From: Planctomycetia bacterium
GTDB taxonomy: Bacteria > Planctomycetota > Planctomycetia > Pirellulales > Thermoguttaceae
Reading direction: 5' to 3'
Assembly: GCA_030527205.1 (NCBI GenBank)
Contig: JAUNBG010000001.1
Coordinates: 161,043 to 225,042, forward strand
Length of the DNA: 64,000 nucleotides
Position numbers and translations under genes: made by a program. Shown one piece after another: positions 45,861-55,329 of this stretch. The notes beneath the pieces are model-generated. The model was not told where the DNA came from, did no database searches, and saw nothing but the letters and a program-made list of their open reading frames with translations. How positions within the stretch are numbered: the first letter of the stretch is position 1; each line of letters begins with the position of its first letter.

Positions 45861-48296
45861 ATGCTTCAATTTTCATTTGATCCAATATTGGGAAGCTGGT
45901 TATTCGTCGAGCTCATTTTATTTTGCTTGATTGGAATCCTGATTCTTTTTCCGCCAAGTTCCGAGCGTTTAACGTTGCGCCGACGTCGCATTTTATTTTT
46001 GTTGCGCTGCGGTCTCGTTTTTTTGATTGGCTTGATTATGCTTCGCCCCTCAATTATTTATCAAGAATCGAGACAACTTCCGGCAACTCTTCTTATGCTC
46101 TTTGATCAATCGGAAAGCATGAATGTTTCGGACGAGGTTCAATCAGCCAGTCGATTTGAGCAACTTAAGACGGCGATTGGGAATTCCAAAGATTCGATTG
46201 CAAACTTTCAAAAAGAATTTGAAATCAAAACTTTTGGTTTTGATTCTGTTAATGAACCGTTTGAATTAAATGAAGGAACGATCATTTTTCCAGAAAAGGC
46301 GTCAGGAAAAGAGAGCGCCATTGGTTTCTCGCTTCTTTCGGCGCTTCAACAAAATATTGGCAAACGAACGTTGGGGCTCATTTTGTTGAGCGACGGATCG
46401 CAACGAGTCCAAGATTCCGATTCGCCGCTTCCGCAAGACGCGGCAATTCGATTTCGGGACGCGGGGATTCCGATATATTCAGTTCCTTTTGGTCAAGCTC
46501 GAAATTCTGCTTCATTGAAAGACATTTCGGTTTGCGACCTTCTTTCGAATGACCGCGTTTTTGTCAATAACGAATTAACCGTTTCCGGACAGTTAAAAGT
46601 TTCCGGTTATTCTGGCAATGTTATTCCGATTCATTTTTTATTTGAAACATCAAGCGGGAAAATGGAATTGGTTCAAGAACTTCAACTTTCCATTGATTCG
46701 GATGACAAAACGATTCCTTTCCATTTTAATTATATTCCGAAAACGCCAGGCGAATGGAAATTGTCGGTTTCTATTCCGATTCAGTCGGACGAATTCGTTT
46801 CAACTAATAATGAGCTCAGTTCATTTGTTCGCGTTATTGACGGCGGTCTGAAAGTCTTTTATTTTGAGGGAACAAGGCGTTTTGAACAAAAATTTATCAG
46901 AATGGCTCTTAATTCTTCTGCCGATATAACAGTTGATTATTGGCGACCGACTCCAGATTCAGCCATCAAAGTCAAAACCAATGCGAATCAAGAGAATAAT
47001 GCGGAAAGCGAAACGTTGGCCATTGCTCAAACAACAGGAAATCGTAAATCGTTTCTTGAATCAAACGAAAATGACTTTTTTAAACCGGGCAAATATGCGG
47101 CTTATATTTTGGGCGATATCGATTCAACAGCGTTTAAAGAAGAAGAACTCAAAAGGCTGGCAGAGTTGGTTGCTCAAGGAACCGGGCTGATAATATTAGG
47201 GGGCGAGCGGAGTTTCAGCGCGGGCGGTTATGCTTCGACGCCATTGTCCGAGCTTTTCCCTTTTTCATTGCGAACCAATGATCGCATTCCGCTTGAACTT
47301 GATTTGTCAACTTTTGACGCTTCTTTGCCTCAAAGCTCAAAATTGTGTCTTGAATCTTCTTTTGGTATTATTCCAACCGAAATTGGAAAATATCATTATT
47401 TAACTCAATTAAGCATTGATTCCCAAAAGAATTTTGATGTTTGGAAATCGTTGCCGCCAATTGATCGCGTTTATCGAGTTAAATTGATCAAACCAGGCGC
47501 GACTGTTTTATTGAACGCTTTTTCTTCCGACAAAAATATAAGTTTGGATCATTCAACCGAATCGCCGATAACTTCAAAAAAATCGGAACTTCCTTTATTA
47601 ATAACTCAGCTTTACGGATTAGGACGAGTTGCTGTTTTGACGACCGATTCGACTTGGAAATGGAAAATGAACGGATTCGATAACGAACATAAACAGTTTT
47701 GGCGACGTCTGGTTCTTTGGTCGGCTAAAATGGATGAATTACTTGAAGGAGAACTCATTATTCAGCTTGATAAGAATCGTTTTGCCAAAGAAGAGCCGGT
47801 TTCTTTTCAAATCGTTTATCAACCAAAAGAAGGCGAAAATATCGATCAACTTCGAGGAAAAGCCGTCATCATTTCGCCCTCAGGAGTTGAAGAAAACGTT
47901 TCTTTGACTGAAGAAAACGGAAAATTAACCGGTTCATTTTATAAAACAGAAAACGCAGGGGATTATCGAATCAAAGCAACGATGACCAGCCAGGAAACAG
48001 GATCGGTTTTGCAATCAGCTCAAACGCGATTTTTAGTTTTTGAAGAGAACCTTGAACTTGATCATCCTGAGGCAACTCCGTCGATAATGGAAAATATCGC
48101 GGCAATGTCCAACGGCAAAACAGTTCGACCAAATGAATTGAGCGCTTTGTTTGATGAGCTTGCTCAAAATAAAACAACTTATATGGATACGCGCGAAATC
48201 AAAAAGACATTTTATGATTCCTGGATCATTTTTTTGACTTTTGTCGGTTTAATTAGTTCGGAATGGTTTTTTCGAAAAATCTGGGGGCTTGTTTAA
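45861..48296 (+). CDS. Membrane protein with VWA and glutamine-amidotransferase-like domains
   Basis: An 811-residue protein. Two N-terminal transmembrane helices (LFVELILFCLIGILILF and FLLRCGLVFLIGLIML) are followed by a VWA domain at about residues 70-240 with the MIDAS start LMLFDQSESMN (Asp-x-Ser-x-Ser). Beyond a beta-sandwich region comes a class I glutamine-amidotransferase-like part (VFYFEGTRRFEQKFIRMAL, AYILGDIDSTAFKEEELKRL, GLIILGGERSFSAGGY). The last 25 residues form a third helix (SWIIFLTFVGLISSEW). This arrangement is common in planctomycetes beside MoxR/BatA systems; the exact role is not known. No MoxR gene is in the window. No clear ribosome-binding site. Confidence 0.83.
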   Translation: MLQFSFDPILGSWLFVELILFCLIGILILFPPSSERLTLRRRRILFLLRCGLVFLIGLIMLRPSIIYQESRQLPATLLMLFDQSESMNVSDEVQSASRFEQLKTAIGNSKDSIANFQKEFEIKTFGFDSVNEPFELNEGTIIFPEKASGKESAIGFSLLSALQQNIGKRTLGLILLSDGSQRVQDSDSPLPQDAAIRFRDAGIPIYSVPFGQARNSASLKDISVCDLLSNDRVFVNNELTVSGQLKVSGYSGNVIPIHFLFETSSGKMELVQELQLSIDSDDKTIPFHFNYIPKTPGEWKLSVSIPIQSDEFVSTNNELSSFVRVIDGGLKVFYFEGTRRFEQKFIRMALNSSADITVDYWRPTPDSAIKVKTNANQENNAESETLAIAQTTGNRKSFLESNENDFFKPGKYAAYILGDIDSTAFKEEELKRLAELVAQGTGLIILGGERSFSAGGYASTPLSELFPFSLRTNDRIPLELDLSTFDASLPQSSKLCLESSFGIIPTEIGKYHYLTQLSIDSQKNFDVWKSLPPIDRVYRVKLIKPGATVLLNAFSSDKNISLDHSTESPITSKKSELPLLITQLYGLGRVAVLTTDSTWKWKMNGFDNEHKQFWRRLVLWSAKMDELLEGELIIQLDKNRFAKEEPVSFQIVYQPKEGENIDQLRGKAVIISPSGVEENVSLTEENGKLTGSFYKTENAGDYRIKATMTSQETGSVLQSAQTRFLVFEENLELDHPEATPSIMENIAAMSNGKTVRPNELSALFDELAQNKTTYMDTREIKKTFYDSWIIFLTFVGLISSEWFFRKIWGLV

Positions 48297-48877
48297 TGAT
48301 TCTTTTCTTATATTATTAATAAATGAACGATTGTTTCCTTGGACTTCTTGCAAAGCAAACCAAACAGATCAATATTTCTTTTTTGAGATTGTCTGCTGTT
48401 GCAGAATCGATTGTTTGAAGGTTGAAGTAACCGGCAAAAATGAAGATTAATAACGATTCCGATTGAGTTTTATATTGAAGTTGGAATGGGCGGCAAGCGC
48501 TCCGCTGAATCAATCATTTGTCATTGTCCAGGTTTACAAAACAATAATCTGGCATTTTTAACAGGGTTTGAGTCGAATCATAATTTAGGAAAGACCGAAA
48601 ATGAAACGAATTTTATTTGAAAATAGAAAATCTTTCATCATTTTTTCGCTTTTATTTTTGGGAAGATCGATTTTTGTCAGTTAATATTATTCTTGTTTTC
48701 ATTTGACGATTTATTGTTTTAAGTCAATGAAGAATGCAACAAAATTAACGGAATTATTTGAACTTTTTTAAAGATCAATAAGTTATATTGCGATTTTTTT
48801 AATGCTCAAAACGATCTTGTTTTTCGGTTTTGAATCTGAAATCAAATAATATTGAAACCATTCATCAGGAACAAACA
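48297..48877. other. Intergenic region
   Basis: About 580 bases between two plus-strand genes. It includes the short repeat copy at 48466-48498. A ribosome-binding site (AGGA) precedes the TPR gene by 7-8 bases. No gene is supported. Confidence 0.45.
48466..48498 (+). repeat. Short dispersed repeat, copy B
   Basis: AGTTTTATATTGAAGTTGGA... matches 43778-43809 with a few substitutions. Same orientation, intergenic. Confidence 0.5.
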
Positions 48878-49693
48878 ATGCCTTTGACTGTTTTATCAAT
48901 TATTTTTGCTTTTTTGATTTTATTATTATTTTGGCTTTACATTTATCCGGCAATACTCCAAATCATTGCCGTTTCTGCAACGAAAAAAGGACGATATGAT
49001 CGAGCCGTTTATTGGATTTCTCAAGTTTTGCAACGTTCTCCGCGAAATGCCATTGCCTGGTATATCCGCGGACTATTGTTTCAGAAAATGAACCAATTTG
49101 AAAAAGCCATTTTTGATTTGTCCCGTTCTTTTGAGTTGGCGCCAAATCGTTTGGAAATTCTTCATTGTCGAGCTTTGATTTTTATGGAATTACAACAATT
49201 TGATGAGGCGTTAAATGATTTGAATTGGATCATTTCAAATCAATTGAATCCTTCAAACGCTCTTTTGACTCGAAGCGCTGTTTATATTCAAAAACGGGAA
49301 TATCAAAAGGCTGAAGACGATTGCAATCAAATTTTAGAGCAGGACCCGGATTCTGCTGGCGCTGTATGCAATCGCGGTTTGGCAAGGTTTCGGGACGGAC
49401 GCCTGGATGAGGCGATTGCCGATTTTCATTTGACTCTTTTGCTCAATCCGCAATTGACAACCGCCGTTGTTCATTTGGCCCATTGTTGGTTGGAAAAGGG
49501 AAATATTGATCATTCGCTTCAACTTTGTAATCAAGTTATTGTAAAGAATAACAATTTTGGTCCCGCTTATTATATTCGCAGTCTCGTTTGGAAGAAAATG
49601 GGAAATCCTGACAACGCAAAGAATGATCAATTGTTAGCTGAACAATATGGTTATCAAAATGATTTTATCAAAGATGAAGACTTCAAACTCTGA
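48878..49693 (+). CDS. Membrane-anchored TPR-repeat protein
   Basis: A 271-residue protein with one N-terminal transmembrane helix (LSIIFAFLILLLFWLYIYPAIL) followed by about six TPR units from residue 35 on, for example YDRAVYWISQVLQRSPRNA, FEKAIFDLSRSFELAPNR, FDEALNDLNWIISNQLN and LDEAIADFHLTLLLNPQ. TPRs bind partner proteins, so it is probably a membrane scaffold. I chose the ATG at 48878, which follows AGGA by 7 bases; the frame opens earlier at a TTG (48830). It stands alone. Confidence 0.85.
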   Translation: MPLTVLSIIFAFLILLLFWLYIYPAILQIIAVSATKKGRYDRAVYWISQVLQRSPRNAIAWYIRGLLFQKMNQFEKAIFDLSRSFELAPNRLEILHCRALIFMELQQFDEALNDLNWIISNQLNPSNALLTRSAVYIQKREYQKAEDDCNQILEQDPDSAGAVCNRGLARFRDGRLDEAIADFHLTLLLNPQLTTAVVHLAHCWLEKGNIDHSLQLCNQVIVKNNNFGPAYYIRSLVWKKMGNPDNAKNDQLLAEQYGYQNDFIKDEDFKL

Positions 49694-50071
49694 AATAAAA
49701 AGAGCATTTTTTGCGGGGGCAAAGGGGCGTTTTAATATTTTGGGTTAGATTTTAGCGAAAAAAGCGAAAAGTCAGGCAATTTGCCGCTTTTGCCAAAATA
49801 ATCCCTGTTTCGTTCGAAAATTATAGTTTTCCAATTCGATTTGATAAAAAATAAAATAAATCAATGAATATTAGTTTGTTGCCCCTTCGGTTTTGCATTA
49901 ACAAGCCGCAACGACAGACGAATTATAAAGGCGAAACAAGCCTGTCGCCCAATGCGGCTTCGTTACTCAGTTCAAGAAACGGATATTCTTGACTTAAATG
50001 ACGAAATAGTCGGCAATTCTTTCTTTTGCGATAAAATGCCGAACGTTGATTTTTATTTTGTTGACCAATAA
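49694..50071. other. Convergent intergenic region with nested inverted repeat
   Basis: About 380 bases between the 3' ends of the TPR and alcohol-dehydrogenase genes. It contains the nested inverted repeat at 49903-49960. No gene is supported. Confidence 0.5.
49903..49960. repeat. Nested inverted repeat
   Basis: Outer arms AAGCCGCA (49903-49910) and TGCGGCTT (49953-49960), inner arms CGACAG (49912-49917) and CTGTCG (49942-49947). Could fold as a two-level hairpin and serve as a shared transcript end. A similar GAAGCC/GGCTTC arrangement occurs near 22091-22129. Confidence 0.6.
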
Positions 50072-51226
50072 TCAGTCGCAGAGTTGGAGAATTTCATAGA
50101 CTTCTTTTTCTCCGATATTTCCCAAATCGCCGAGTTTTGCATTGCGATCGCCGATCATTTTGGCAACCGCTCGACAAACGTCATCGGTAACGCCATATTC
50201 AGCGCAACTGGCTTTAATGCCGACCGATTCAAAGAATTTTTTCGTTGCGTCAATCGTTTCATCAATGATTTTTTCTTTATCGTCGCCATTAATTCCCCAA
50301 ACGCGTTTGCCAAATTGGACCAATTTATCCCCTTTTTCTTTTCGTTGATGTTTCCAAAGAGCCGGGAGAACCAGAGCTAAAGTTCTTGCGTGATCCGTTC
50401 CTGTCTGGGCTGTTATTTCGTGACCGATTCCATGCGTTGCCCAACATTGGGCAGTTCCAACGTTGAGCCAACCGTTCAGCGCCTGCGTTGCAGCCCAAAA
50501 GAGATTCGCTCTTGCATTATAATCATTCGGATTGGCCATAATTTTGGGCGATTCATCAATCAATGTTAAAATAATGGCTTCGCATTGCCGATCTTGAAGA
50601 GCGGCATCGACAGGATGCGTAATATATTGTTCCATAACATGAACAAAAGTATCGACAATGCCGTTTGCCGTTTGGCGAGGCGGCAAAGAAAAAGTTGTTT
50701 GAGGGTCAATAATGGCAAATTGAGGAAAAACTTTTGTTGAATAAAAGGCGAGTTTTTCATCCTTTTCTTTTCGAGAAACGACAGAAAAAGCGTTCATTTC
50801 TGAACCTGTTGCCGGAAGAGTTATTACGGAAGCAAGCGGAAGGGCGTCTTCAACGGGCGTTCCTTTTTCTAAAATGTCCCAAGGATCTTCGCCTTGAAAT
50901 TTGGATGCGGCAGCAATGAATTTGGTTCCGTCAAGAGTCGATCCGCCGCCAACGGCCAAAAGAAAAGTTATTCCTTCTTTTTTGACAATGTCAACCGCTT
51001 TCATTAAGGTTGAGTATTGCGGATTGGGTTCGATTCCGCCAAATTCAACGATTTCATAATTTTGTAACGCCGTTTTGACTTGATCATAAACGCCATTTTT
51101 AAAAATCGAACCGCCGCCATAAGTCATTAAAATTTTGGAACCGGCAGGAATCAATTCCGGAAGAGCGGCAATTTGTCCCTTTCCAAAGACGATTCGAACT
51201 GGATTGCAATATTGAAAGTTTTCCAT
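50072..51226 (-). CDS. Iron-containing (YqhD/butanol-type) alcohol dehydrogenase
   Basis: A 384-residue cytoplasmic group III alcohol dehydrogenase. NAD(P) binding: MTYGGGSIFKNGVYD and AVGGGSTLDGTKFIAAA, the latter nearly as in YqhD. Metal-site residues appear in NGIVDTFVHVMEQY (Asp and His) and in THGIGHEITAQTGTDHARTL (two His). YqhD-type enzymes reduce aldehydes with NADPH, so detoxification or fermentative reduction is the likely role. Full family length. GGAAAG precedes the ATG by about 7 bases. It is convergent with the TPR gene; no pathway neighbours. Confidence 0.92.
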   Translation of the reverse strand: MENFQYCNPVRIVFGKGQIAALPELIPAGSKILMTYGGGSIFKNGVYDQVKTALQNYEIVEFGGIEPNPQYSTLMKAVDIVKKEGITFLLAVGGGSTLDGTKFIAAASKFQGEDPWDILEKGTPVEDALPLASVITLPATGSEMNAFSVVSRKEKDEKLAFYSTKVFPQFAIIDPQTTFSLPPRQTANGIVDTFVHVMEQYITHPVDAALQDRQCEAIILTLIDESPKIMANPNDYNARANLFWAATQALNGWLNVGTAQCWATHGIGHEITAQTGTDHARTLALVLPALWKHQRKEKGDKLVQFGKRVWGINGDDKEKIIDETIDATKKFFESVGIKASCAEYGVTDDVCRAVAKMIGDRNAKLGDLGNIGEKEVYEILQLCD

Positions 51227-52082
51227 TTGATTTCTTTCCTTTCATAATTTGGTTTATGAAATTTGGGGGTTGTCTTTAAACTGTTAAAAATTCCGCTTCA
51301 GGTTTTCTTCAACCTGAAAATGACAGACCGACTATTGGGACGCCCCAAAACGGCCAGAGTTTCAATGACGTTTTTCCTGTTGATTCATATTTTTTTAAAA
51401 GAATCAAAACATATTTGGGCAAGTTCAATCAATAACGGAACGGTCTCCGATTTTTAATATTAAGGAGAAAAATATTGGTTTGCGATAGCCTTCCAAAAAA
51501 CGAATGGCTTGGAACGGGCAAAGACGATCGCCGTTTGGAACGGCTGAACGACATTTTTCTCTTCGCAACAAACGAAACGGCCTTTCCTAATGATTTTTCA
51601 GCGAGACCGGCAAAAAAACAACTCCGATAATAAATGTCCTCAAAAGTCGTCGTTCAAGACAAAATTGTCCTTTGAAAAATGGGGAGGGACAAATCAATTA
51701 TTCTTGGAGAAGAATAGCATAATTAATTGAAAAAAGTCGTCAACGTTCATTTTTTTCGGAAATATCGGGGCTCCTTTTAATAGGCTTGATTCCGCAAATG
51801 TTGAATGTTCAAAAACGCAACATTTGTTTTTTTTGATTTTTTCAATGAAACTGTCCATTTTAAAAATCAGGGAATCGACAGTCGCTTGATAATAAAAGTT
51901 TATAATAAAATTAACGATTGTAATAAAATCAATCTGAACTTCAAACGCCCTTAACAAATTTGACCCTTGTTGACGGTCTTGCGAACTCGACAACAAAGGG
52001 GTTCAATCAATTTGAGTCAAAAACAATTTCGAATCCATTTTCTTTTTCGCGTCTGAGAAATGTTTGAACAATCAATTCAGAC
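51227..52082. other. Intergenic region with a possible small ORF
   Basis: About 850 bases between hisD and the alcohol-dehydrogenase gene, both minus strand. The only gene-like item is the short plus-strand frame at 51475-51630 with a good ribosome-binding site. A 100-codon minus frame (51694-51996) begins at TTG and has no family pattern. Confidence 0.45.
51475..51630 (+). CDS. Possible 51-residue protein, TTG start
   Basis: A TTG start lies 7 bases after a strong AAGGAG. The hydrophilic peptide includes NEWLGTGKDDRRLERL and ends in PAKKQLR. I do not recognise it. The optimal spacing is the only positive evidence, so this is speculative. Confidence 0.25.
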   Translation: MVCDSLPKNEWLGTGKDDRRLERLNDIFLFATNETAFPNDFSARPAKKQLR

Positions 52083-53471
52083 TTATTCGAATGAGTCGGG
52101 ACGTCTGATATTAACGCTTTCGCGATGAGCGGTCAATCCTTCAATCGTTGCGAGACAATTAATATCGTCGGCAAATTGTTCCAATCCATTTTGATTGAAC
52201 GAGAGCAGACTGTTGGCGCGAAGAAAATCGTTGCAGGTCAATCCGCTTGCAAAACGGGCTGTTCCGCTGGTCGGTAAAACATGAGACGGGCCCGCCGCAT
52301 AGTCGCCCAGAGCGACCGGAGTATAATTTCCGAGGAAAATAGCGCCTGCGCAGAGAATTTTATTCGCTAAAAACTCAGCGTTTTGCGTTGCAATATGCAA
52401 ATGTTCCGGCGCGATCCAGTTGGTCAAACGACAAGCTTCGTCTTCGTTTTGAGCTAAAATGACGGCGCCAAATTCTTCAAGCGATTGACGGGTTAATTCG
52501 CCTCGTTCAACGGTTGATAAATGACGTTCAATTTCAAAAATAGTATTCCGTATCGCTGCTTCATTCCAACCGATAAGAATGCTCGCGCCGGGAGAATGTT
52601 CGGCTTGCGCCATCATATCATAAGCGGTAAAATCAGCGCGAGTTGATTCATCGACGATAACGACAACTTCGCTTGGGCCTGCAATGGAATCAATATCGAC
52701 TTCGCCATAAACTCTTTTTTTGGCTAAGGCGACAAAAAGATTTCCAGGCCCAACGATTTTATCGACTCGTTTAATCTCAACTTCCGGTCGATCTCCAGGA
52801 ATCCCGAAGGCGAAAGCAGCGACTCCTTGAGCTCCGCCCATTCGATAAATTTCATGGATTCCCAGTTCATAACAGGCGGCCAAAAGGTTATCGTTATAAG
52901 CGCCGAATTGAGTTGGGGGAACCATAATCGCAATTTCTGGAACGCCGGCAACCTGAGCGGGAACAGCGGTCATTAAGACGGTTGACGGATAAGCGGCCGC
53001 TCCGCCGGGCACACAAATTCCAATGCGTCGCATAGGACGATATCGTTCGGCAAGCCAACCATTGGGGCGTTCCAGACGAATATCCTGATGGCGAATGGCG
53101 GTTTGAAAATCGACAATATTGTTTCTTATATTTCGAATCGTTTGCAAATAAGCAGGAGAAACATTTTTATGAGCCTGCTTCAATTCTTTTTCTGAGACTC
53201 GAATTGTTTCCGGCGTCAATTCGGCCTGATCAATTCTTCGACAATAATCAAGAAGAGCGGGCATTCCTTTTTGAGCAACTTCTCGACAAATTAATTCGAC
53301 GACTTCCTGCGGAGTCAGCGGCGCTCCAAAAATGTCGATGGTTCGCTGCTTGCCTTTTTGGCTGACAACGTTTCCTTGAGGACTTAAACGTTTCCGCAGT
53401 TCATTCAATTTGATTTGAATATCGTCATTCCGACTGTCAATCCAGGTTATTTTCAGTTCTTTTGGATTCAT
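52083..53471 (-). CDS. hisD: Histidinol dehydrogenase
   Basis: A 462-residue enzyme that catalyses the last two steps of histidine synthesis, oxidising L-histidinol to L-histidine with two NAD. Family signatures are intact: RIGICVPGGAAAYPSTVLM, KIVGPGNLFVALAKKRVYG, IDSIAGPSEVVVIVDE, MAQAEHSPGA (zinc ligands Gln and His), APEHLHI, and GDYAAGPSHVLPT. About 30 residues longer than usual at the N-terminus. I chose the ATG at 53471, about 10 bases after AAGGGA; the frame opens at 53564. No other his genes are adjacent, so hisD is isolated. Confidence 0.96.
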   Translation of the reverse strand: MNPKELKITWIDSRNDDIQIKLNELRKRLSPQGNVVSQKGKQRTIDIFGAPLTPQEVVELICREVAQKGMPALLDYCRRIDQAELTPETIRVSEKELKQAHKNVSPAYLQTIRNIRNNIVDFQTAIRHQDIRLERPNGWLAERYRPMRRIGICVPGGAAAYPSTVLMTAVPAQVAGVPEIAIMVPPTQFGAYNDNLLAACYELGIHEIYRMGGAQGVAAFAFGIPGDRPEVEIKRVDKIVGPGNLFVALAKKRVYGEVDIDSIAGPSEVVVIVDESTRADFTAYDMMAQAEHSPGASILIGWNEAAIRNTIFEIERHLSTVERGELTRQSLEEFGAVILAQNEDEACRLTNWIAPEHLHIATQNAEFLANKILCAGAIFLGNYTPVALGDYAAGPSHVLPTSGTARFASGLTCNDFLRANSLLSFNQNGLEQFADDINCLATIEGLTAHRESVNIRRPDSFE

Positions 53472-53634
53472 TATAATATTGTCCCTTAACTCATATAAAA
53501 AATGAAACGACTCTTTCGATTGCCGATTCGTCATTTTGGACCGTTGATGTTTTTTTGAACTCAAGTTTTCCCTTTTTCAGGAATTTTTAAAAAAGGCAAA
53601 ACTTTAACTCTCTGTTTTGGGTGGCAAACCAATG

Positions 53635-53725
53635 AAAAAACGGATCGTTTGAATTCGCAAGCCCGTCAACAATAAAAGGATTGCAAAAGGCAAAATCCTG
53701 CTTCTTTTTGAAGTTTAGTGTTCCT
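53635..53725. repeat. Second dispersed repeat family, copy B
   Basis: Same ordered blocks as 11965-12055: CGGATCGTTT, TTCGCAAGCCCGTCAAC, CAAAATCCTG and GTTTAGTG. Intergenic. Confidence 0.5.
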
Positions 53726-53845
53726 ATTCCAGAAAAAAGTCAAAGACTGAGAAATTCGATTTGCAAATAATTTGACTCAATATTATTTCATGAGTTCCTT
53801 TTCTTCCGAATTAATTGATGCAAAGATCAAGAAAAATAATTTGAA

Positions 53846-53953
53846 GGAAATTCTAAAAACCCCTTAGGAACGCGGACGTCTCGTCCAGAAAAACTGGTTG
53901 TAACGGCATTATCCGAAATGCGTTTGTTGAAAAATCTCCGTTTTGGAACTTCC
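53846..53953 (+). mobile_element. MITE-like dispersed element, copy 5
   Basis: Left terminus GGAAATTCTAAAAACCCC, core GGAACGCGGACGTCTCGTCC (CGGACGTCTCGTCC of the hairpin), then ACTGGTTGTAACGGC and right terminus CCGTTTTGGAACTTCC. Both termini match the family; the interior has drifted more than in copy 4. Confidence 0.87.
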
Positions 53954-54178
53954 TTTGCGTATTGATTTAATATAAATTGAGCTTCAAATTTTCAACCGTT
54001 TGGAAAAACTGGTTTTTTAAACATCCTTAAAAGTTTTATTTTCAAAAGAAGTTTTTCTCCCAAAAACTCGAATTGAATTTTTTTGCGATTTTGGGGAAAA
54101 TTGGGGGAAAATAAATATTGACGCTTTTTAACTCAAAATTTCAAAATCGGCGAAACAATAGGGAATTTTAAAGTTTAA

Positions 54179-54287
54179 GGAAGTTCTAAAAACCTCGTTT
54201 TTTCAACAAGCTCGATTCCGAAGACGTCGCAAAAACAAGTTCCGGCGGACGAGACGACCGCGTTCCCAGCAGGTTTTGAGAACTTCC
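54179..54287 (-). mobile_element. MITE-like dispersed element, copy 6 (inverted)
   Basis: A 109-bp copy in the opposite orientation: GGAAGTTCTAAAAACC at the left, the reversed core CGGCGGACGAGACGACCGCG, CCCAGCAGG, and GTTTTGAGAACTTCC at the right. Termini are near-perfect inverted repeats. Sits only 225 bases from copy 5. Confidence 0.9.
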
Positions 54288-54653
54288 TTTTAGTCTCAAA
54301 CCGAGGGCTCATCGCTGATCTTCGGACGCAAATTGAACGGCGAAATGATCGTTGATTTGAATGACGGACGTCCATTTCGAATACTTCAGACTCTCAAACC
54401 GCGTTAAAATCCCTTGCTCAATATCATTGTACAAGATTGATGTTTTCTGAAAAGGCAATCATTTTTTTTATGATAAAAAAGAAAATAATTATATTTGTTT
54501 TTTGTTATCAATATATAATATGAAATATCATTAAATCAACAATATTTTGTTATTTGTTTTGTTGTAATCTCTTGCTTGTTTTGCCTATTTTATTTTTTGT
54601 CGATCCGTTTGATGAAAAATATAAAAAATTTAAAAAATTTTTTTATGAAGATA

Positions 54654-54683
54654 TTGACTTTTCCTGTGAAAATCGATTAGAAT
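54654..54683 (+). promoter_or_regulatory. Candidate sigma-70 promoter
   Basis: TTGACT and TAGAAT separated by 18 bases, each one mismatch from consensus. It sits about 1 kb upstream of the surface-protein gene with no nearer gene, so the transcript is unknown. Confidence 0.35.
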
Positions 54684-54849
54684 AGCGAAAGTATAGATAG
54701 ATATGTTTTTCCTGAATTGACGATTTTTTGTTGGCTTGTATTCAAACCGGTTGAAAACATTGCCCAGGAACCTGCGGTTTGCTTTGCAGACGATATATTA
54801 AGCGATCTTTAAAATGGACTGAAAGGGGCCAAACGCCCAATATATATCA

Positions 54850-54956
54850 GGAGGTTCTAAAATCCGCTGGGAACGCGAACGTCTCGCCCGCATGAACTGT
54901 TTTTCGCGACGTTCACGAATAGACTGTATTACAAAAAACAGGTTTTCGGAACTTCC
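54850..54956 (+). mobile_element. MITE-like dispersed element, copy 7
   Basis: Left terminus GGAGGTTCTAAAATCCGC, core GGGAACGCGAACGTCTCGCCCG, then AACTGTTTTTCGCGACG and right terminus GGTTTTCGGAACTTCC. About 107 bp. The third copy within 1.1 kb. Confidence 0.88.
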
Positions 54957-55091
54957 TTATTAAATATCCGTTGACGAAGAACAAAAATGACATTTTTTGC
55001 CTTCATCAAGCCCGTTGTTTGCTGTTTTTATATTCGGTAAAACAATTGCGGTAAAATTTTGAATCATTTCGCAAAATTCTTGTTTTTTCGC

Positions 55092-55120
55092 TTGACATTG
55101 AACAAAAAATATCATTTAAT
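55092..55120 (+). promoter_or_regulatory. Candidate sigma-70 promoter of the surface-protein gene
   Basis: A consensus -35 box TTGACA (55092-55097), a 17-base spacer and -10 box TTTAAT (one mismatch). It would give a leader of about 590 bases before the ATG at 55719, containing the short frame at 55211 and the hairpin at 55288. Confidence 0.5.
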
Positions 55121-55210
55121 AACATTATATTATCCTCATTATACTAAAGTCTGTTAAAAACCGAACAGTTGACTTTGTTATCCGGCAATGTCGAACAGAA
55201 AAGGACGACA

Positions 55211-55270
55211 ATGTCTCTCGACTATTTCGGTTTTGATTTATATTGTTTTGTTTTTATTAATTATTGTTAG
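55211..55270 (+). CDS. Possible 19-residue leader peptide
   Basis: ATG preceded by AAAGGA at 7-base spacing; the peptide MSLDYFGFDLYCFVFINYC is aromatic-rich and hydrophobic. It could be a leader peptide controlling the downstream gene. The short length makes chance occurrence quite possible. Confidence 0.25.
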   Translation: MSLDYFGFDLYCFVFINYC

Positions 55271-55287
55271 TTGTTTTCAGTAGCGTT

Positions 55288-55329
55288 GCGCAATCCGCGA
55301 GATTTTATGATTATCTCAATGAGTTGCGC
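55288..55329 (+). promoter_or_regulatory. Two-level hairpin in the surface-protein leader
   Basis: Outer arms GCGCAA (55288-55293) / TTGCGC (55324-55329) and inner arms GAGAT (55299-55303) / ATCTC (55313-55317). It would form in the predicted mRNA leader, just after the 19-codon frame. Confidence 0.35.

Noticed and set aside
51694..51996. 100-codon minus frame
   Set aside because: TTG start, no ribosome-binding site and no recognisable pattern in AT-rich DNA.
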